Assembly: GCA_030522415.1 (NCBI GenBank)
Contig: CM060113.1
Coordinates: 17,507,651 to 17,571,650, forward strand
Direction: 5' to 3'
DNA length: 64,000 nucleotides
Origin: Channallabes apus
Lineage: Eukaryota > Chordata > Actinopteri > Siluriformes > Clariidae
The translations under genes and the position numbers were made by a program. The first letter of the stretch is position 1. Each line of letters starts with the position of its first letter. Below are positions 58,234-64,000 of this stretch, piece by piece. The notes under the pieces are model-generated. The model was not told where the DNA came from, did not search any database, and was given only the letters and a program-made list of their open reading frames with translations.

Positions 58234-59142
58234 ATGGATCCAGCAGAGGCAGCTCACCTGAGAGGAGCATTAGAGAGTCAAGGAGTACTCTTAGGCGCCC
58301 ACCAGCAGGAAATAAGACAGATCACGAGCTCACTTCAAAGCATCACGGAAACACTGCAGTCTCTCTCCGCTCAGGTTGGGAACCTACAACCTCCTGCACA
58401 CACTCCTCAGCCCCTCCCTCCAACACTCTCGCCTGGCCTAGAGCCCCGCCTGCCAGCACCGCCCACCTATGATGGAGATCCAGCCACCTGCCGCTCCTTT
58501 TTGTCTCAATGCTCTCTCGTCCTGGAACTACAGGCCACATCATTTCCCACGGAGCGTTCCAAGGTGGCCTACATCATCACCCTCCTGTCAGGAAAGGCGA
58601 GAGAGTGGGGGACGGCATTGTGGGATGCCCAAGTCCCGTGCTGCTTCGCCTATAGGACCTTCACGGATGAAATGAGGAAGGTCTTTGACCGCTCCTTTAC
58701 GGGACATCAAGCGGCTGATCACATCCTTCAGCTACGTCAAGGAATTCGTTCCGTTTCCGATTATGCCATCGAATTTCGGACCCTGGCTCCCTCTTGCGAC
58801 TGGGACGAGAGGGCCCTCTTCGACTGCTTTTTTCATGGGCTCTCAGACCCAATTAAGGACGAGCTGGCGGCCCGGGAGCTGCCCTCGAACTTACAAGGAC
58901 TCATCGACTTAACGACCCGCATTGATGACCGTAAACGGGCACGCCGAAAGGAGCAGCAGCCTTATCGCGAACCACGCACCCCAACACTCACCCTGGCCAC
59001 ACCCCAGCCACCCCCTGAGCCCATGCAGATAGGCCGTGCACGCATCTCGCCGGAGGAGCGTCAGCGCCGTAGAAATGAGGGCGCCTGTTTCTACTGTGGC
59101 CAGGTCGGCCATGTTGTGCGATCCTGTCCACTAAAAGGCTAG
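58234..59142 (+). CDS. gypsy Gag
   Basis: The 302-residue frame starts at MDPAEAAHLRG, the first ATG after the primer site. A short coiled-coil-like stretch (residues about 20-50) and a Pro-rich linker precede the capsid region (YDGDPATCRSFLSQCSLVLE, KVAYIITLLSGKAREWGTAL, IKDELAARELPSNLQGLIDL). It ends in one CX2CX4HX4C zinc knuckle, CFYCGQVGHVVRSC, that binds the element RNA. Gag builds the particle in which reverse transcription occurs. The frame is intact. The pol frame overlaps its last 63 nt in the -1 phase. Confidence 0.93.
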   Translation: MDPAEAAHLRGALESQGVLLGAHQQEIRQITSSLQSITETLQSLSAQVGNLQPPAHTPQPLPPTLSPGLEPRLPAPPTYDGDPATCRSFLSQCSLVLELQATSFPTERSKVAYIITLLSGKAREWGTALWDAQVPCCFAYRTFTDEMRKVFDRSFTGHQAADHILQLRQGIRSVSDYAIEFRTLAPSCDWDERALFDCFFHGLSDPIKDELAARELPSNLQGLIDLTTRIDDRKRARRKEQQPYREPRTPTLTLATPQPPPEPMQIGRARISPEERQRRRNEGACFYCGQVGHVVRSCPLKG

Positions 59143-59552
59143 GCCCCCCCGTAGTTCTGGGGATGCAGGGGGGCCCAGCATCTGTTTCTTCCCCGGACCA
59201 GCGATCATGCTTCTCCGTAACTCTGACCCACGGCGACCAATCCTATGCCACGTACGCACTAGTGGACTCCGGGGCTGATCAGAATCTAATTTCTTCCTCC
59301 ATTGTTTCAAACTTCAAGATCCCCCTCACGCCCCTGCATCAACCCTTTACGGTTCAGGCTCTTGATGGCAGCAGACTCTCCCCCATCACTCATCGCACCA
59401 ACCCCGTGACCCTGCAGTTTTCAGGCAATCACACTGAAACGATTACCTTCCTAACCGTTCAAAATTCCCATGCACCCATCGTTCTGGGCCTCCCTTGGCT
59501 AAGACTACACAACCCGCACATCGACTGGATTAAAAGGAGAGTCCTGGACTAG
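59079..59552 (+). pseudogene. gypsy pol start: protease, ends at in-frame TAG
   Basis: The pol frame is open from 59079, in the -1 phase relative to gag; its first Met is at 59163. The aspartic protease core is ALVDSGADQNLISSSIVSNF with the conserved flap-side IVLGLPWLRLHNPHIDW. It would cut Gag-Pol. A TAG at 59550-59552 stops it, and the same frame continues open at once into RT. Either a recent nonsense change or a stop that is sometimes read through. Because pol is likely made by frameshifting, the ATG at 59163 need not be used. Confidence 0.85.
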
Positions 59553-62522
59553 AGTCCCACCTGCCTCTCTTCATGCTTACGTTCAGCACATATGGGCCGA
59601 AGTTTACCCACGCCACAAGAGGAAACTCCCGACCTAACCAAGTTACCCACGGACTATCATGACCTTCGGCAGGTGTTTAGCAAATCACGGGCCACCTCCC
59701 TACCCCCGCATCGCCCCTATGACTGTGCTATCGACCTCCTCCCAGGCACCTCACCACCTAAGGGGCGACTGTACTCCCTCTCCCGCCCCGAGAGAGAGGC
59801 AATGGAACAGTATATAAAGGAATCACTTGCAGCTGGGATCATCCGCCCATCCTCTTCACCAGCAGGGGCTGGGTTTTTCTTCGTTGAAAAGAAGGATAAG
59901 TCCCTCAGACCCTGTATCGATTATAGGGGGTTGAACGAGATCACGATTAAGAACCGTTACCCTCTCCCCTTGATGTCGTCGGCCTTTGAACTTCTCCAGG
60001 ACGCCCGCATCTATACTAAGTTAGATTTAAGGAACGCCTACCACCTTGTCAGGATACGGGAGGGCGACGAATGGAAGACCGCCTTTAACACACCTACCGG
60101 CCATTATGAGTACCTAGTGGTCCCATTCGGCCTAACCAACGCGCCGGCAGTATTCCAGGCCCTAATCAATGATGTCCTCAGAGACTTTCTTAATGTTTTC
60201 GTCTTCGCTTATCTGGATGATATCCTGATTTTTTCACGTTCGGTGAGGGAACACAAGCTCCATGTGCGCCAGGTCCTGCAACGGCTCCTGGAGAATAAGC
60301 TCTACATCAAGGCAGAGAAATGTGAATTTCATTGTACCTCCACGTCCTTTCTAGGATACTTCATTTCCCCTGCAGGCATCCAGATGGACCCCACCAAGGT
60401 GAAGGCAGTCACGGACTGGCCAGTACCGACCTCAAGACGCGAACTCCAGCGGTTCTTGGGATTCGCAAACTTCTATCGACGTTTTATTCGAAGCTACAGC
60501 ATGGTGGCAACCCCACTCACGACACTTACGTCCTCCAAGATCCCATTCCGATGGAACCCCCAGGCTGACATAGCCTTCAAGGATCTCAAGTCCCGCTTCA
60601 CTACGGCACCCATCCTTATTTTTCCCGAACCCTCCCTCCAGTTTATCGTGGAAGTAGACGCGTCTGAGACTGGAGTAGGCGCCGTCCTGTCCCAGAGATC
60701 CACAAAGGATGCTAAAATCCACCCATGCTCCTTCTTCTCCCGCCGACTCACACCTGCTGAACGCAATTACGGTATTGGGGACCGTGAACTCTTGGCGGTC
60801 AAGTTGGCCTTGGAAGAATGGAGACACTGGCTAGAAGGGGCGGACCACCCCTTCCTCGTATGGACCGACCATAAAAACCTGGAGTACTTGAAGACAGCGA
60901 AGAGACTTAACTCACGCCAAGCACGATGGTCACTATTTTTCTCCCGTTTCCGATTCACACTGTCATATCGCCCTGGCTCCAAGAACATCAAGCCTGATGC
61001 CCTCTCCCGACAATTCTCCACCCCTCAGGATTCATCCATAACGGAGGTGATTCTTCCTCCTCACTGCCTGGTAGCAATGCTCCAATTCAACGTGGAACGT
61101 CTGGTTCAACAGACCCTCGAACGAGAACCCGGCCCAAGCACCGTTCCACCCAACAAGCTCTTCGTCCCAGCTTCTGTGAGACCACAGGTGCTTGACTGGG
61201 CCCACAGCTCCAGACTGGCTTGCCACCCTGGGGCCGCACGTACGCTCTCCCTCCTACGCCAACGTTTTTGGTGGTCCACCATGAAAGAAGATGTCAAGAG
61301 CCTTGTGGCTTCCTGCGACACCTGTACCAGAAATAAAACAACCAACCGCTCCCCTGAGGGTCTCCTTAGACCCCTCCCCATCCCTCACCGCCCCTGGTCA
61401 CACATCTCCATCGACTTCGTCACTGGCCTGCCTCCTTCCCAAAATAACACGTGCATATTAACTATCGTGGACCGCTTTTCCAAATCGGCGCATTTCATCC
61501 CACTATCCAAACTCCCATCGGCCAAGGAAACAGCCGAACTCCTAATTAATCATGTCTTTCGACTTCACGGACTTCCCGTCGACATTGTCTCAGACAGGGG
61601 TCCTCAGTTTTCTGCCCAGTTCTGGAAGGCCTTTTGTAACCTTGTCGGCGCCAACCCCAGCCTCTCATCCGGATTTCATCCCCAAACCAACGGTCAAACA
61701 GAACGAGTGAACCAAGAGTTGGAGAAATCCTTAAGATGCATGGCCTCGCGGGATCCATCCTCCTGGAGTCGTTTCCTACCATGGGTCGAGTACGCCCACA
61801 ACTCGCTCCCTACCTCCTCGACAGGCATGTCCCCTTTCCACTGCTGTCTGGGGTATCAACCACCCCTCTTCCCGGTCCAAGAAAAGGAAGTAGCAGTACC
61901 CTCAGCCCAAACCTTTGTCCGTCGCTGCAAAAGAACATGGCAACACGCCCGGCAGCAGCTCCTACGCACTGTAAGCACTTTTCAACGCCAGGCAAATCGT
62001 CATCGGTCACCAGCTCCCAACTACCGTATCGGCCAAAGGGTCATGCTGTCTACACGGGACCTCCCACTCAAGACCACGTCCAGAAAGCTCTCACCAAGAT
62101 TCATCGGACCCTTCCCCATCACCCGAATCATAAACCCATGCTCTGTCCGTCTTGCTCTACCCCTCTCCATGCGCCGGATCAACCCCACATTTCATGTTTC
62201 CCAGATTCGTCGTTTAGTCTCCTGCCCATTGTCCACCCCCCCCCAGCCCCCCCCACCCCCCCGACTCATTGATGGGGGAGAAGCCTTCACAGTTCACAAG
62301 CTCCTCAAGTCTCGCCGCCGGGGGCGGGGCCTCCAGTACTTAGTAGACTGGGAAGGCTATGGCCCTGAAGAGAGGAGTTGGGTACCCGCCAGGTTTATCC
62401 TAGACCGTTCTCTAATCTCTGATTTCCACAGACTTCACCCCGAAGCACCTGCAAGAACGCCTGGAGGCGTTCATAGAGGGGAGGGTACTGTCATGACACG
62501 CCAAGCCACAGCTCCGTCATGA
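59553..62522 (+). CDS. gypsy Pol: RT, RNase H, integrase, chromodomain
   Basis: The frame is open from the TAG to TGA at 62520-62522; first Met 59592 (residue 1 below). RT holds [20 protein letters not shown] (about 110), [20 protein letters not shown] and the active-site [11 protein letters not shown] (about 205). RNase H has [16 protein letters not shown] (about 353) and [20 protein letters not shown]. The integrase has an HHCC finger ([12 protein letters not shown] to CDTCTRNK, about 537-582) and a D,D,E core: IDFVTGL (about 608), VSDRGPQF (about 665) and [17 protein letters not shown] (about 700). A chromodomain follows ([39 protein letters not shown], about 897-945), which targets integration to chromatin. 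The frame ends inside the 3' LTR. Confidence 0.94.
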   Translation, partial: SPTCLSSCLRSAHMGRSLPTPQEETPDLTKLPTDYHDLRQVFSKSRATSLPPHRPYDCAIDLLPGTSPPKGRLYSLSRPEREAMEQYIKESLAAGIIRPSSSPAGAGFFFVEKKDKSLRPCIDYRGLNEITIKNRYPLPLMSSAFELLQDARIYTKLDLRNAYHLVRIREGDEWKTAFNTPTGHYEYLVVPFGLTNAPAVFQALINDVLRDFLNVFVFAYLDDILIFSRSVREHKLHVRQVLQRLLENKLYIKAEKCEFHCTSTSFLGYFISPAGIQMDPTKVKAVTDWPVPTSRRELQRFLGFANFYRRFIRSYSMVATPLTTLTSSKIPFRWNPQADIAFKDLKSRFTTAPILIFPEPSLQFIVEVDASETGVGAVLSQRSTKDAKIHPCSFFSRRLTPAERNYGIGDRELLAVKLALEEWRHWLEGADHPFLVWTDHKNLEYLKTAKRLNSRQARWSLFFSRFRFTLSYRPGSKNIKPDALSRQFSTPQDSSITEVILPPHCLVAMLQFNVERLVQQTLEREPGPSTVPPNKLFVPASVRPQVLDWAHSSRLACHPGAARTLSLLRQRFWWSTMKEDVKSLVASCDTCTRNKTTNRSPEGLLRPLPIPHRPWSHISIDFVTGLPPSQNNTCILTIVDRFSKSAHFIPLSKLPSAKETAELLINHVFRLHGLPVDIVSDRGPQFSAQFWKAFCNLVGANPSLSSGFHPQTNGQTERVNQELEKSLRCMASRDPSSWSRFLPWVEYAHNSLPTSSTGMSPFHCCLGYQPPLFPVQEKEVAVPSAQTFVRRCKRTWQHARQQLLRTVSTFQRQANRHRSPAPNYRIGQRVMLSTRDLPLKTTSRKLSPRFIGPFPITRIINPCSVRLALPLSMRRINPTFHVSQIRRLVSCPLSTPPQPPPPPRLIDGGEAFTVHKLLKSRRRGRGLQYLVDWEGYGPEERSWVPARFILDRSLISDFHRLHPEAPARTPGGVHRGEGTVMTRQATAPS
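62475..62485 (+). other. Polypurine tract
   Basis: AGAGGGGAGGG lies three bases before the 3' LTR at 62489 and would prime plus-strand DNA synthesis. Confidence 0.85.
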
Positions 62523-63266
62523 TCCATGTTTGTCAACAACTCTCGCATGGCACCACGCCCCCTCTCCTCCCTGTACACCTGGACGCTATTAGTAATCAGC
62601 CCTGTTACCTATTTAAACCACACCCTGACACTGCCTCGTCGCCAGATTATTGTGTGCCTCACTAGCCCAATCTTCCAGCGATTTTTCTTCATTGTCTATT
62701 GGATCTTGACCACGCTTTGTTTTCCCCGACCACGATTTTGTCTCTCGTTTTTGGATACTTTACTCTGGATATTTCATGTTGCCGACCTCTTACCTGTTTA
62801 CGACTACGAGCTTGGATCACGGACCCCCTCTCGTCTCTCCGGCTTCGACCTCTGCCTGCTTCACGACAACGATTAGCCCTCGCGGCTCGCTGAGCTCTCT
62901 CCCCCTCCATCCACACCGGCATCTCATCGCGGAGCTCTCTCTCTGCATGCGCTCGCTCTGCGCGCCGCCACAGCTCAAGCTCACGCTGCACGCGCCTGCA
63001 TTGATCACCAGCTGTCACTCGCGCCGGCTCGCGCACTTCCGTGTTTACGCTACGCTTGCGTCACACGCATCGCCTCCCCATCTCGACACAGTCACGAGCT
63101 GGTACTCCGTGTTTCCGCATTTCGGCGAAGCCTCCTGCCTGCATAAGGTATTTTGCAACGCGGAATTTAATCACTGCCCTGCCTGCTTCACTGTTCACAA
63201 GCACCACTGTCTCCCATTTACCCTGTCTGCACTTGGATCCCTCACGCCCCCTAGCGGCCCCTGACA
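62489..63266 (+). repeat. 3' LTR of the young gypsy
   Basis: 778 bp, same length as the 5' LTR, and reading both copies line by line I saw no difference. It ends TGACA before the CCTAT duplication. Confidence 0.95.
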
Positions 63267-63271
63267 CCTAT

Positions 63272-63413
63272 AAATTGTTGATTTAGGTGCAATCTTAGTA
63301 GCCACAATATCCTTGCCTGTGAAGCCATTTTTATGCAACACAATGATAGCTGCATGCGTTTCTTTGCAGGTCACCATGGTTAACAATGGAAGAACAATGA
63401 TTTCAAGCATCAT
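63272..63413 (-). pseudogene. Tc1 transposase, N-terminal part
   Basis: The minus strand reads TKETHAA-type start as CKETHAAIIVLHKNGFTGKD and IVATKIAPKSTIYR, the first helix-turn-helix. It is separated from the rest by the gypsy at 57435-63266. Confidence 0.75.
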
Positions 63414-63747
63414 CCTCGTTTTAACATGTCAAGTTTGCCATTCTAACCCAATCAGCCTGACATACAGTAATGATCTCCAGCCTTGTGCTCGTCAACATTC
63501 TCACCTGAGTTAACAAGACGATTACTGAAATGATCTCAGCAGGTCCTTTAATGACAGCAATGACATGCAGTGGAATGGTTTTTTTGGGATTAAGTTAATT
63601 TTCATGGCAAAGAAGGACTATGCAATTCATCTGATCACTCTTCATAACATTCTGGAGTATATGCAAATTGCTATTATAAAACTTAAGCAGCAACTTTTCC
63701 AATTTCCAATATTTATGTAATTCTCAAAACGTTTGGCCATGACTGTA

Positions 63748-64000
63748 CCTATTAGGGCAGGGAAAATGTATATGTTTTGATTTATTTTAATTGTTTAAAT
63801 TAGGATAAAGCGGTATGTAAGTTGAATGAATGAAATGAATGATTGCAATAAGTGGGAATTGTTGAACACATTAAAACAGTTTTCCTTTCCAGAGGCTTCA
63901 TTGTTGCAGTTGTAACAGAGATCGCCATGGTAACATGTTCTTCTACAGTATGTGGCAGTACTACCAGTGGCCATGGTGGCACTCTCTGTACCGATCCCTA
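63748..64000. other. SINE tail fragment, otherwise unassigned
   Basis: 63804-63842 (AGGATAAAGCGGTATGTAAG, then GAATGAATG) is the 3' tail of the tRNA-derived SINE. The rest to the window end shows nothing recognised. Confidence 0.5.

Larger units (their letters stand above)
57435..63266 (+). mobile_element. Young Ty3/gypsy chromovirus, near complete
   Basis: 5832 bp with two 778-bp LTRs that appear identical, flanked by a CCTAT duplication (57430-57434 and 63267-63271) in a Tc1. In order: 5' LTR, primer binding site, gag with zinc knuckle, protease, reverse transcriptase, RNase H, integrase, chromodomain, purine tract, 3' LTR. All domains are present. One in-frame TAG separates protease from RT. 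It lies in the arhgef9 gene on the opposite strand. The layout and self-priming signature match the Tf1/Sushi group of chromoviruses. Confidence 0.95.
56358..63745 (-). mobile_element. Tc1 element split by a gypsy insertion
   Basis: Ends CAGTTGTGGCCAAAGGTTTT and (reverse) CAGTCATGGCCAAACGTTTT are inverted repeats flanked by TA (56356-56357 and 63746-63747). Without the gypsy and one copy of its 5-bp duplication the Tc1 is about 1.55 kb. The minus-strand transposase can be followed on both sides of the insertion. Confidence 0.9.

Overview
The window reads as teleost fish genomic DNA. It contains spliced vertebrate exons with canonical GT/AG borders, long introns, many (TA)n and (CA)n arrays, and a dense load of fish-type mobile elements: Tc1, hAT, piggyBac-like MITEs, tRNA-derived SINEs, L1, L2, DIRS and chromodomain Ty3/gypsy. 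The many Tc1 copies would fit a catfish-like lineage, but that is only an inference.

Host genes. The only clearly functional host gene is arhgef9 (collybistin, a Cdc42 RhoGEF) on the minus strand. Seven exons are resolved at 54506-54327, 49275-49043, 45533-45404, 40139-40008, 31238-30995, 30722-30654 and 29517-29342. They encode most of the DH domain, the PH domain and the C-terminus through the stop codon. All junction phases agree. The SH3 exon and 5' end lie beyond position 64000. At the left edge (17-367, minus) a lone teneurin exon has intact splice borders but a frameshift and an internal deletion. No other teneurin exon was recognised.

Layout. 1-29341 is intergenic. It holds a TIR element with an internal palindrome, two near-perfect zero- or 2-nt-spacer palindromes between (TA)n arrays (4.1-4.7 kb), SINEs with target-site duplications, a Tol2-like hAT (10.1-11.2 kb), a TTAA-flanked MITE (11.5-12.1 kb), a gag-only LTR element (14.1-15.8 kb), and a 5.7-kb L1 inserted into a Tc1 relic (17.9-23.5 kb). 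29342-64000 is arhgef9 with introns full of elements: Tc1 relics, a hAT relic, a DIRS fragment with an open tyrosine recombinase (36.5-38.3 kb), an apparently intact Tc1 (40.3-41.9 kb), an L2 3' end, a fold-back repeat (46.2-48.1 kb), a decayed gypsy (49.4-53.7 kb), and a young gypsy chromovirus (57.4-63.3 kb) inserted in a Tc1.

How the parts relate. The elements do not form one system; the window records successive transposition. Two stand out for recent or possible activity: the Tc1 at 40261-41868, with a full DD34E transposase and IR/DR ends, and the gypsy at 57435-63266, with 778-bp LTRs that look identical. That gypsy also carries an 11-nt match between its presumed RNA 5' end and its primer binding site, the signature of Tf1-type self-priming. 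No virus genome, CRISPR array or bacterial gene cluster was seen.
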